The notes under the pieces are model-generated. The model saw nothing but the letters and a program-made list of their open reading frames with translations. It did no database searches and had not been told where the DNA came from. The position numbers and the translations under genes are program-made. A stretch of DNA of 21,147 nt from a virus, in IMG/VR virus record IMGVR_UViG_3300029268_000158, positions 1 through 21,147 of that record; one strand, 5' to 3'. Shown in pieces: positions 7,680-14,425 of this stretch. Position 1 is the stretch's first letter, and every line of letters begins with the position of its first letter.

Positions 7680-8144
7680 TTAGTTGTGTTCTATAGGTAA
7701 TAACATTGGTTGAGGAAATACATTTACTGACATTACACTTACAAAAGTACATCCTGCATTATTATAAGTATAAGTTAAATTAAAGGAACTAGAACCACTT
7801 GTGGTGGGACAAAATTCATTCCCTAAAACACCGATACCAGACCAAACACCCCCTGTTGGGTTACCATTTAAAGTAACACAGTTACCACCTTCACACATAT
7901 TAGGTAAAAGGGTTAATACGGGGTTGACGTTGTATATAAAAACATTCAGTGTAACAACAGGACTTAAACAACCTATATTGTTAGAGGCTTGAACCTGTAC
8001 GGCATTTGGTATTAAACCAGGGTTAGCCCCCGACCAATCCACTTCGATCTGATTCGTGCCTTGACCACTAGTAATAACACCTGGAACTAATACATCCCAA
8101 ATGTAAGTTAACCCTGCCGTTGGTGTTACGTTATAAATCGACAT
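7680..8144 (-). CDS. PKD/Ig-like secreted protein, 5' end broken by frameshift
   Basis: The intact frame from the ATG at 8144 encodes 154 residues of extracellular beta-domain type: PTAGLTYIWDV, then AVQVQASNNIGC, then GNPTGGVWSGIG and YTYNNAGC, matching the PKD-like and SprB-type repeats of Bacteroidota surface proteins, with paired cysteines. The 8144 ATG gives no signal peptide and is probably not the true start. The same frame is open upstream and reads AQFTTVNPDTVCYQTG just before this ATG; a typical signal peptide (MKKLLLLLTLLPSLV) lies directly upstream in another frame. One extra T near 8192-8197 would join them into a 187-residue precursor. The domain lacks a sorting domain of its own and may be anchored via its downstream neighbour. 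Confidence 0.65.
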   Translation of the reverse strand: MSIYNVTPTAGLTYIWDVLVPGVITSGQGTNQIEVDWSGANPGLIPNAVQVQASNNIGCLSPVVTLNVFIYNVNPVLTLLPNMCEGGNCVTLNGNPTGGVWSGIGVLGNEFCPTTSGSSSFNLTYTYNNAGCTFVSVMSVNVFPQPMLLPIEHN

Positions 8145-8191
8145 GCCTGTTTGATAACATACCGTATCGGGATTTACTGTAGTAAATTGTG

Positions 8192-8239
8192 CTAAACCAA
8201 ACTTGGTAGTAGTGTTAAAAGTAGTAGTAATTTTTTCAT
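8192..8239 (-). pseudogene. Signal-peptide exon-like start displaced by a one-base deletion
   Basis: From the ATG at 8237-8239 (minus) the frame encodes MKKLLLLLTLLPSLV and then meets TAG at 8192-8194. The downstream -1 frame continues as GLAQFTTVNPDTVC and into the PKD-like protein. Adding one T to the TTT before AGC turns GTTTAGCA into GTTTTAGCA, giving SLVLAQ, an ideal signal-peptidase site that matches the neighbours' endings (LYSQ). So either this gene is inactivated, or the deletion is a sequencing/assembly error, or there is programmed frameshifting; no classical slippery heptamer is obvious. Confidence 0.65.
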
Positions 8240-8241
8240 AA

Positions 8242-8355
8242 TTAAAATTGTTTGTTCCAGTATTTTGGTGGTATTTGTTTTATTTGATCACGGAATATTT
8301 TTAGAAACTTTAAAAATTGTTTTTTTAATTTTTTGCTCTTCTTCTTTTTACTCAT
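8242..8355 (-). CDS. Small lysine-rich ORF, 37 residues
   Basis: Minus-strand ATG at 8353-8355 opens a 37-residue frame, starting MSKKKKSKKLKKQFLKFL and ending PPKYWNKQF, which stops 2 bases before the displaced signal-peptide start. It lies between two secreted-protein genes and 1 base after the stop of the upstream one. It is strongly basic with a probable amphipathic helix. No family is recognised; it could be a real small protein (membrane-active or nucleic-acid binding) or simply an open spacer. It does contain lysine-heavy, A-rich codons, unlike the flanking secreted genes. Confidence 0.4.
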   Translation of the reverse strand: MSKKKKSKKLKKQFLKFLKIFRDQIKQIPPKYWNKQF

Positions 8356-8356
8356 A

Positions 8357-8950
8357 TTAATTATGGTTTATGTTTGTTATATTAGGCAAGGCCGTGTTTA
8401 TTACTCCGTTATAAATTGTAAATGGAGTCGTTGGGCAAGAGTTATTAATCCAGTTACCCCAATCACCATCTGCTCCCGCTGTTACTTGTATTGATAGATT
8501 TTGTGGTGTACATACGTTAGCAACGGTTACCGTAAAACAGAACGACCAAGTACATGAACCTGAGTCACCCCAATCATCTGCTGGGTTATTATTTAATGGG
8601 CCACTTATACCAGAATCAAAAAACCAACCTGGTCCTACTAATCCTGATGGCGTAAAATTATTTAACATCCAAACCCAATTACCACCACCTCCTTGACAAT
8701 TTATTGGTGGTGCTGCCTGTTGTAAACCAACCCATCCTGGTCCTAAGTTAATATCAAAACCCTCCAACCAGTTGGATCCCACATTTAATCCAGGCCACCC
8801 TGTCATTGTATAACAAACAGTTACAACAGTTCCTGGTGTATATCCAACCACCGGAGGTACCGGATTAAGTGTAAATGTTTGAACACCAACGCACTGACTA
8901 TATAGTGTGTTACTTATTAAAAACAATATATATAATAAAATTTTTTTCAT
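8357..8950 (-). CDS. Secreted Gly/Trp/Asn-rich surface protein of Bacteroidota type
   Basis: A 197-residue exported protein. A signal peptide (MKKILLYILFLISNTLYSQ, residues 1-19) precedes a mature part starting CVGVQTFTLNPVPP. The body is rich in Gly, Trp, Pro and Asn and shows VVTVCYTMTGW, GSNWLEGFDINLGPGW, DDWGDSGSCTWSFCFTVTV and VTAGADGDWGNW, with several cysteines likely paired outside the cell. This pattern is familiar to me as an N-terminal beta domain of Flavobacteriia gliding-motility-associated (CHU_C-bearing) surface proteins, but I cannot name the domain. Here it stands alone without a sorting domain. The start overlaps the stop of the upstream gene by 4 bases (ATGA). Local G+C is visibly higher than in the replication genes. 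Confidence 0.75.
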   Translation of the reverse strand: MKKILLYILFLISNTLYSQCVGVQTFTLNPVPPVVGYTPGTVVTVCYTMTGWPGLNVGSNWLEGFDINLGPGWVGLQQAAPPINCQGGGGNWVWMLNNFTPSGLVGPGWFFDSGISGPLNNNPADDWGDSGSCTWSFCFTVTVANVCTPQNLSIQVTAGADGDWGNWINNSCPTTPFTIYNGVINTALPNITNINHN

Positions 8951-9624
8951 ATTTTAGATATTAAATCATAACCATCTATAACTTCAACATTGTGATCATA
9001 CACAATAGATAACTTTCTTTCTTTATCTCTTTCATTTTCAAGATTTTTATAACTTGAAATTAAAAGTAATTTTTTGTCTCTTTGGTCAGCGTCCATACTA
9101 CTATATCTTGTGTCAGAGGTATTCCAATTTAAACATTCAATGGTAAAAATCGAATCAACTTCTCTAGTTGTTAATCTCACCCCGTTTTTTTTGTGATACC
9201 ACTTAAAACCTAATTCAAACAGTTTTTTTTGTAAAGAATAAGTTTGCTCAATACCAATACCGTTTTCAAAAAGAATAATAAAACCAGTTTTTAAAATTGG
9301 TTGACCCATTTCATTAAGTCCTACTTTTTTAATTTTAAGATCATCTTTCCAAGAAAAATCTTCTTTAAAAACTTTAACAAGACCTTTAGATGCTAAATCT
9401 TCTAAATAAGACTTACCAAGAGCCGCATGACCATGACCATTTACATCTGTAAACACATAAGCCTCATAAGACCCCCTACTACCATAATCCGTTGTATATT
9501 CAGGGTCAAACTTTAAAAAAATAAGGGTTTCCCAATTATTACCTGATTTAATTAAATACTTTTTACCTGGAACAAAAATTAATTTATCCATTTCGGGTAA
9601 CCAACTGTAATCGTCTTCAAACAT
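8947..9624 (-). CDS. Hypothetical protein heading the secreted-protein cassette
   Basis: Unrecognised 225-residue protein, acidic and apparently cytoplasmic: no signal peptide. The N-terminal half (about 15-85) has a strand-rich section, KKYLIKSGNNWETLIFLKF then SYEAYVFTDVNGHGHAALG, which could be a small beta domain. The C-terminal half has LFELGFKWYHKKNGVRLTTREV and a helix-rich end. It is the first gene of the minus-strand run and overlaps the start of the exported Gly/Trp-rich protein by 4 bases, so they are probably co-transcribed and translationally coupled. Codon composition looks like the other phage genes rather than the secreted ones. A plain AAAATG-type leader is seen; no promoter of TTG-N19-TAnnTTTG type is visible upstream. 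Confidence 0.7.
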   Translation of the reverse strand: MFEDDYSWLPEMDKLIFVPGKKYLIKSGNNWETLIFLKFDPEYTTDYGSRGSYEAYVFTDVNGHGHAALGKSYLEDLASKGLVKVFKEDFSWKDDLKIKKVGLNEMGQPILKTGFIILFENGIGIEQTYSLQKKLFELGFKWYHKKNGVRLTTREVDSIFTIECLNWNTSDTRYSSMDADQRDKKLLLISSYKNLENERDKERKLSIVYDHNVEVIDGYDLISKI

Positions 9625-9665
9625 TTTTAAGGTATTTACTATTAATTTTTAAAATCTTATTTTTA

Positions 9666-9673
9666 TATAAATA
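9666..9673 (+). promoter_or_regulatory. TATAAATA box upstream of gp47-like gene
   Basis: The octamer TATAAATA, identical to the T4 late consensus, lies 10 bases before the ATG at 9684, in the sequence TATAAATATACAAAAATTATG-type layout that nearly repeats that upstream of the minus-strand gene at 146. The reverse complement on the minus strand also lies 42 bases upstream of the divergent gene at 9624. Recombination nucleases are early in T4, so a late role would be odd; it may instead be a different phage-specific or AT-rich promoter. Confidence 0.3.
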
Positions 9674-9683
9674 TACAAAAATT

Positions 9684-10484
9684 ATGAATAAAATCCAAAA
9701 AATAATTCACGTAGCCGACCTTCATATTCGTTTATTTAAAAGACATGAAGAATATAAGGAACAATTCCAAAAATTCTTTGATGAATGTCGAAAACAACAA
9801 CCTGAACGTATTGTTATATGTGGGGACGTTTGCCATTCTAAAAATACGGTAACGCCAGAATTAATTAGTATGGTGACTTCTTTTTTTAATGAATGTACTA
9901 AAATAGCAAAAACAGTTGTTATTTTGGGTAATCATGATTTTTTGGTTAACAACTTAGATAGAATGGATACCTTAACACCAATTTTTGAAAGTATGCAAAA
10001 CCCAGATATTATTTTTTTAAAACACACAGGTTGTTATGAGGATGAAAACATTGTTTGGTGCGTCTATGGACATATGGAAGGTTCTCAAAGACCAGATATT
10101 GAGAAAGCAAAAACAGAGTTTGGTGATGATAAAACTTATGTTGGTTTATATCACGACCCATTGGTTGGTTTAAAAACGGCAATAGGGTTTGAGTTTGAAG
10201 ATGGAAATGATATTTCTATCTTTGAAGGTTGTGATGCGGTAATGTGCGGGGATATACATTTATACGATGTTATGTATCATAGAGAAACACCTATTGTAAT
10301 GCCAGGTAGCATGATTGCCCAAGATTTTGGTGAAAAGGTTAAAGGTCATGGTTATGTTTTATGGAATGTTAAAGATAGAACACATAAACAAATAGATATC
10401 CCATCAGATTATGGTTTTTACACTTTTAAAATAAAATCTATTGAAGATATCGAAAACGAATCTGAAAAGTTAGTAAATGCCTAA
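9684..10484 (+). CDS. gp47: Recombination endonuclease subunit, T4 gp47/SbcD/Mre11-like
   Basis: A 266-residue calcineurin-like metallophosphoesterase, the nuclease subunit that pairs with the gp46-like ATPase to process DNA ends for recombination-dependent replication. All metal-site motifs are present in order: DLH at D12-x-H14 (HVADLHIR), GDVCHS with D48, GNHD at 82-85, H157 in YHDPLVG, and GDIH at 189-192, followed by MPGSM around 206-210. Order and spacing match T4 gp47 and SbcD; it is somewhat shorter than T4 gp47 (339 residues), mainly at the C-terminus. The gene overlaps the second Mom-like gene by 8 bases (ATGCCTAA), so the two are likely translated together. The gp46-like partner is not adjacent but about 1.5 kb downstream. 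Confidence 0.92.
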   Translation: MNKIQKIIHVADLHIRLFKRHEEYKEQFQKFFDECRKQQPERIVICGDVCHSKNTVTPELISMVTSFFNECTKIAKTVVILGNHDFLVNNLDRMDTLTPIFESMQNPDIIFLKHTGCYEDENIVWCVYGHMEGSQRPDIEKAKTEFGDDKTYVGLYHDPLVGLKTAIGFEFEDGNDISIFEGCDAVMCGDIHLYDVMYHRETPIVMPGSMIAQDFGEKVKGHGYVLWNVKDRTHKQIDIPSDYGFYTFKIKSIEDIENESEKLVNA

Positions 10485-11070
10485 AGGTGATTTTAACATA
10501 CAAAAAATAACCAAAAAAGAGGCCGCAACCATCTTATTACAGTACCATTATTTAAAAGATAAATCTAAAACTTTTAAAAGTGGTTACAACTATGGTTTAT
10601 TTAAAAACGGTGAACTATTAGGTGCTATTGTTTTTACGGGTTTACCAGTACCTGAGCTGAGTAAAGGGATGTTGGGTTTAGAGAGAAACCAACAGGAAGG
10701 TTTATTTGAATTAAGCAGGTTATGCGTTCATCCAAAAATTCAAGGCCAAGAACATAACATCACAAGTTGGTTTGTTAGTCGAAGTATTAGAAGTTTACGT
10801 AAAGAAACTGAGGTTAGATTAATATTAAGTTATGCTGACGCAGAATACCATGAAGGCGTTATTTATAAAGCGTGTAATTTCACTTATTATGGTTTAACCG
10901 ATGCTAAAAAAGATTTTTGGATTTACCAAGAAGATGGTTCTTATGTTAAACATTCCAGGGGTTCGGTTAAAAATTTAAAAGGTGAATGGCGACCTAGGAG
11001 TAGAAAACATCGGTACATACTATTATTTGATAAAAATTTAAATATTAAATGGAAATCCCCTACGAATTAA
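10477..11070 (+). CDS. Mom-like DNA-modification / GNAT-fold protein (second copy)
   Basis: A 197-residue protein closer to the Mom pattern than the copy at 6316. Features in order: LLQYHYLKD (20-28) with the HY motif; NGELLGAIVFTGLP (44-57); LFELSRLCVHP (76-86), the substrate/cofactor-binding strand; SWFVSRSIRSLRK (97-109); LILSYADAEYHEGVIYKACNFTYYG (positions 115-139), with the S-Y-A-D strand and the H-x-G-x-I-Y and N-F-x-Y-x-G motifs; and RPRSRKHRYILLF near the end, the typical R-K-H-R-Y closing. In phage Mu, Mom makes a carbamoylmethyl adenine that blocks restriction. Its placement overlapping the gp47-like nuclease gene by 8 bases and its downstream overlap of 22 bases indicate a tightly coupled unit. 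The modified base and cofactor here are unknown. Confidence 0.75.
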   Translation: MPKGDFNIQKITKKEAATILLQYHYLKDKSKTFKSGYNYGLFKNGELLGAIVFTGLPVPELSKGMLGLERNQQEGLFELSRLCVHPKIQGQEHNITSWFVSRSIRSLRKETEVRLILSYADAEYHEGVIYKACNFTYYGLTDAKKDFWIYQEDGSYVKHSRGSVKNLKGEWRPRSRKHRYILLFDKNLNIKWKSPTN

Positions 11071-11573
11071 AAGAAGAAATAACCGAATATTGTCGTTTAA
11101 ATAGTATCGACGATACTCAAAAATTTATGGTTAAAATGATTCGTCAAGGATATACTGTTGAAAAATATGGAACATCACCGATAGTACCACAAGTTATTGA
11201 AAAAGAAGTGGAAAAGATTGTTGAAAAAATAGTTGAGGTACCTGTTGAAATTGTTGTTGAAAAAGAAGTTATTAAAGAGGTGGAAAAGATCGTTGAAAAA
11301 ATAATTACCGACGATTCTCAAGTACGAGAGCTTCTAACTAAAATAGATTCATTAACTTTAGAGTTATCAAAAGAAAAAGAAAAAGTTTCTAACAGTGAGA
11401 TAGATAGGTTACATCAAAAAATAAGTAATTTAGAATCGTTATTAGAATTGGAAAAAAATCGGAACACTACACAAAAAAAAGAAGTTAATCCTTTTGGTGA
11501 TAAAGCTAAAACTACAATAAATTGGGTTACAAAAGAAGACAGGGACGGGAAAACAGACTTATACGGTGAATAA
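11049..11573 (+). CDS. Coiled-coil protein with Val/Glu/Lys repeat
   Basis: A 174-residue protein with a short globular N-terminus (MEIPYELKEEITEYCRLN, then MVKMIRQGYTVEKYG), a repetitive V-E-K-I-V-E-K region around residues 48-86, a coiled coil (about 95-140: ELLTKIDSLTLELSKEKEKV and following heptads), and a polar tail ending NPFGDKAKTTINWVTKEDRD. The V-E-K repeats are due to a 24-base near-exact direct repeat (see repeat feature). No domain name is recognised. It overlaps the Mom-like gene by 22 bases and the convergent gene at 11559 by 15 bases. The repeat resembles low-complexity linkers in Bacteroidota and phage structural or scaffold proteins; its role is unknown. Confidence 0.75.
   Translation: MEIPYELKEEITEYCRLNSIDDTQKFMVKMIRQGYTVEKYGTSPIVPQVIEKEVEKIVEKIVEVPVEIVVEKEVIKEVEKIVEKIITDDSQVRELLTKIDSLTLELSKEKEKVSNSEIDRLHQKISNLESLLELEKNRNTTQKKEVNPFGDKAKTTINWVTKEDRDGKTDLYGE
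11208..11303 (+). repeat. In-frame 24-base direct repeat, two copies
   Basis: GTGGAAAAGAT-T/C-GTTGAAAAAATA occurs at 11208-11231 and at 11280-11303, with one T/C difference, 72 bases apart and in the same reading frame of the coiled-coil gene. It encodes VEKIVEKI twice, so it forms a short protein repeat and could expand or contract by slippage or recombination. Confidence 0.85.
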
Positions 11574-11951
11574 TGGCATTAAATCGTCATATAGTTTTTT
11601 ATATTCTAATCCAGAAGTGTAAGTACTGTTAGCCGAATTACCGATCTCCGCCTCTAAATCACTTAAATTAAAATCTTCTTTTTCTTTATAAATAAAAAAA
11701 CTTAACTCACCGTTTGTATTCTTTTCAGCAATATAATAACGGGGTCTATTACGAGAAACTTTCTCCATATCTACAATATAATCTCTATTTAAATAACTTT
11801 TTTTACCTCTTAACTGGTTTCTTATCTGTAACAGCAATATATCTTCACTAGACATTTTATTTTTTTCTGGGTTAAGACCATAGTCATCGATCCAATCAAA
11901 ATTATCTAATTCTTCTTTTAATATTTGTTTTACAATTCCCTTAATTTTCAT
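11559..11951 (-). CDS. Hypothetical protein with IVKQILKEEL leader
   Basis: A 130-residue minus-strand protein beginning MKIKGIVKQILKEELDNFDW, an amphipathic opening like those at 2799 and 20279. The remainder has LQIRNQLRGKKSYLNRDYIVD and RPRYYIAEKNTNGELSFFIYKE, suggesting a small alpha/beta domain, and ends in LMPLFTV. No known family is recognised. Its leader region (ATTATTATG) and the divergent gp46-like gene share a 25-base gap. The 3' end overlaps the coiled-coil gene by 15 bases. It sits alone as a minus-strand gene, interrupting the plus-strand run between gp47 and gp46. Confidence 0.65.
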   Translation of the reverse strand: MKIKGIVKQILKEELDNFDWIDDYGLNPEKNKMSSEDILLLQIRNQLRGKKSYLNRDYIVDMEKVSRNRPRYYIAEKNTNGELSFFIYKEKEDFNLSDLEAEIGNSANSTYTSGLEYKKLYDDLMPLFTV

Positions 11952-11976
11952 TATTATTGTTCTATACTATATAAAT

Positions 11977-14349
11977 ATGTCTGTAAAAGAAAAAACCAAA
12001 ATTACAATCCCATCAAAGGCAACCGTTAGGGTTCAATGGGAAGATGAACCACAAAACTATACCAAAGATAAGGTTAAAATAATTGAACGTTATTTTGTTG
12101 AAAAATATGGTATTGAAAAAGTTCAGGTTATTTTTAAACCTAAAAAAATAGATTCAAATTCTGATACGGTAGATATGTCGATAACTGATAATGTTATGGA
12201 TAGTAATTACCAAAGACGTTTATTTAAAGAATGGTTGGATAACAACCAAATAAATGTTGATTGGGAACGTCTTTTACGCCTTGACGATAAGGTAAAGGAT
12301 AAATTAAAACAAATTAGAGATGTTGAATATCGTTATCGTAATTGGTATATTAAAGAATTAGAATGGGATAATTTTCTATCCTATGGTGACGGCAATAAAT
12401 TAACCTTTGATAACCTAAAAGGCATTACCGTTGTCACTTCTAATCCAGCAAATGCTGGTGGCAAAACTATTTTAAGTGTCGATCTTCTACTTTTTCTATT
12501 GTTTAACGAAACTACGAGAACTAAGGTTGCTGCCCAAATTTTTAACAAATTTAGAGATGTAAACCAAGTTAGGGTTAAGGGCGTTATTACTATCGATGGT
12601 GGTGATTATATTATTGAAAGAACTTTAAATCGTTCTAAAAAAAGAAATGAAGAAGGTTATAATGTTAAAACCGACCTTAATTTTCAGAAAATAATGGCAG
12701 ATGGTTCCATCCAAAATTTAGAAGGTGAACAACGTCGAGAAACTGATGATTTTATTAAAAAATCTGTCGGTGATGTGGATGACTTTTTATTAACCATAAT
12801 TGCAACTTCTGACAACCTGGAAGAATTGATACATACCCTACCAACACAAAAAGGCAAGTTGTTATCAAAATTTATTGGTTTAGAAGTTATTGAACAAAAA
12901 GAAGAAATCGTTAAAGAATTAAAATCTGCTTGGGCTAAAAATTTAAAGTCCGACCAATATAATACAGCTGATTTAACTGTTGAAATTGAAACTTTAAAAG
13001 AGAAAATAACTTCTTTAATAAATAACACTAAAGAATGTGAAACTAAAAAAGAATCAACCCAAAATGAAATTAAAGAAACTATTGAAATCAAAGAACTTTT
13101 AATTTCACAAAAAATTATTATTGATAACGAAATTCTTAAATTAAGGATTTTAGATATTAATAGGGATATTAACGATATCACTGAAAAGGGTAAGAAATCA
13201 AAAGAAAGGTATGACGTTTTAACGGAAGAATTTCAAAAATTAAGTGAAATAGAGTACGACGCAAAAACACATAAAGAATGGCAACAACAATTAAACGATT
13301 TAAATATTACAAAATCGAATAAAATTGTTAAAAGAGATGGTACTATTAGTTTAATTAAAAACCTGGAGGAAGGTGAGTTTTGTTCGCTTTGTAAACAACC
13401 TTTAAAGGATGTTGACCACTCTGAAGAAATTGCTCAAAATAAATTATTTCTAGAAACCTTAATAACTGAGATCACAGGGTTTGATACTGAAATTGCTGAA
13501 GCAAAGGCAGAAATATTAAAACTGGATGTTATTAAAACACAAGTAGAAGAGTACGATAAAAAATCTTTGATGTTGGATAAACTTAATTTAGAGGTAGATA
13601 ATCTTAGGTTACAATTAAAAGAAAAAAAAGAACTAAAAAAGAAGTACGAAGATAATATTGAAAATATTGAAAAAAACAAAGATTTGGATACTAAAATATT
13701 AGGGTATTCTTCTAAGTTGGAAAGATTAAATAGAGAAAGAGATGAGTTTTTAACCAAAATACAAAGAAATGATTCTGATAAATTAAGGGCAGAAGATATG
13801 ATTCTTAAAAACAGTGAGACTATTAAAGTTATTCAAACAGAAGAAGAAGTTAAAATTATTTTTGAAATCTACTCTAGAATGGTTGGTAAAAATGGTATCA
13901 CAAAGTTAATTATGAAAAATGTTATACCTCTATTAAATTCAGAACTAGAAAGATTACTGGTTGACTCTGCAGACTTTAAACTTTTGGTTGATCTTAATGC
14001 AAAACAAGAGGTTGATTTTATTCTTCAAAGAGAAGATGAAAACGGTCAGGAGACATCTTATTTATTAACAGAAGGTTCTGGTTTTGAAAAAACAATTGGT
14101 TCTTTAGCATTAAGAATGGTTTTATCGAGGGTTAGTTTATTACCGAAACCAAATATTGTGGTACTGGATGAGGTTTTAGGAAAGGTATCAAACGATAATT
14201 TAGAATTGGTTGGTAATTTTTTCCAAAAATGTTCTGAAATGTTTGAAAACATATTTTTAATCACCCATAACCCACTGGTACAATCATGGGCAAATCATAT
14301 TATAACAATTAAAAAAGTTAATAACGTTAGTTCTTTATCACAAAGATAG
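11977..14349 (+). CDS. gp46: Recombination endonuclease ATPase subunit, T4 gp46/SbcC/Rad50-like
   Basis: A 790-residue SMC-like ATPase, partner of the gp47-like nuclease. The ABC domain begins near residue 122 (WYIKELEWDNFLSYG), Walker A is SNPANAGGKT (155-164), two long coiled coils flank a zinc hook CSLC at 469-472 (middle of the protein), and Walker B is VVLDE with D731-E732; a signature-like TEGSGFEKT precedes it near 700. The Walker A is atypical: the first glycine of GxxxxGK(T/S) is P157 and N-A-G-G-K-T replaces N-G-G-G-K-S. About 120 residues precede the ABC domain, absent in T4 gp46 (560 residues). The assigned ATG lies inside a TATAAATATG string; internal methionines exist at 67 and 74, but an acidic-basic ordered N-terminus argues that the extension is translated. 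Confidence 0.88.
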   Translation: MSVKEKTKITIPSKATVRVQWEDEPQNYTKDKVKIIERYFVEKYGIEKVQVIFKPKKIDSNSDTVDMSITDNVMDSNYQRRLFKEWLDNNQINVDWERLLRLDDKVKDKLKQIRDVEYRYRNWYIKELEWDNFLSYGDGNKLTFDNLKGITVVTSNPANAGGKTILSVDLLLFLLFNETTRTKVAAQIFNKFRDVNQVRVKGVITIDGGDYIIERTLNRSKKRNEEGYNVKTDLNFQKIMADGSIQNLEGEQRRETDDFIKKSVGDVDDFLLTIIATSDNLEELIHTLPTQKGKLLSKFIGLEVIEQKEEIVKELKSAWAKNLKSDQYNTADLTVEIETLKEKITSLINNTKECETKKESTQNEIKETIEIKELLISQKIIIDNEILKLRILDINRDINDITEKGKKSKERYDVLTEEFQKLSEIEYDAKTHKEWQQQLNDLNITKSNKIVKRDGTISLIKNLEEGEFCSLCKQPLKDVDHSEEIAQNKLFLETLITEITGFDTEIAEAKAEILKLDVIKTQVEEYDKKSLMLDKLNLEVDNLRLQLKEKKELKKKYEDNIENIEKNKDLDTKILGYSSKLERLNRERDEFLTKIQRNDSDKLRAEDMILKNSETIKVIQTEEEVKIIFEIYSRMVGKNGITKLIMKNVIPLLNSELERLLVDSADFKLLVDLNAKQEVDFILQREDENGQETSYLLTEGSGFEKTIGSLALRMVLSRVSLLPKPNIVVLDEVLGKVSNDNLELVGNFFQKCSEMFENIFLITHNPLVQSWANHIITIKKVNNVSSLSQR

Positions 14350-14367
14350 ATTAATAAGATTTCTGTT

Positions 14368-14397
14368 TTGAAAATTAAAAAATAGTTCTTATATTTG
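14368..14397 (+). promoter_or_regulatory. Bacteroidota-type sigma-A promoter (TTG-N19-TATATTTG)
   Basis: TTG at 14368-14370, a 19-base spacer, and TATATTTG at 14390-14397 match the Flavobacteriia/Bacteroides consensus TTG-N17-21-TAnnTTTG. A start about 5-7 bases downstream would leave a leader of about 20 bases to the ATG at 14426. The gap after the gp46-like gene and the matching promoter at 15394 support this. The leader contains ATATTTATA (14404-14412), a repeated string in several intergenic gaps. Confidence 0.7.
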
Positions 14398-14425
14398 TCG
14401 GAGATATTTATAAAAAAAAACAATT

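Noticed and set aside
8357-8950. Phage tail fibre call for the Gly/Trp-rich protein
   Set aside because: It has a clear signal peptide and cysteine pairs, which fit export through the Sec pathway rather than assembly in the cytoplasm.
12684-13757. Open reading frames on the minus strand inside the gp46-like gene
   Set aside because: They mirror the lysine/glutamate-rich coiled coil on the other strand, giving Ser/Leu/Phe-rich products without domains or start signals.
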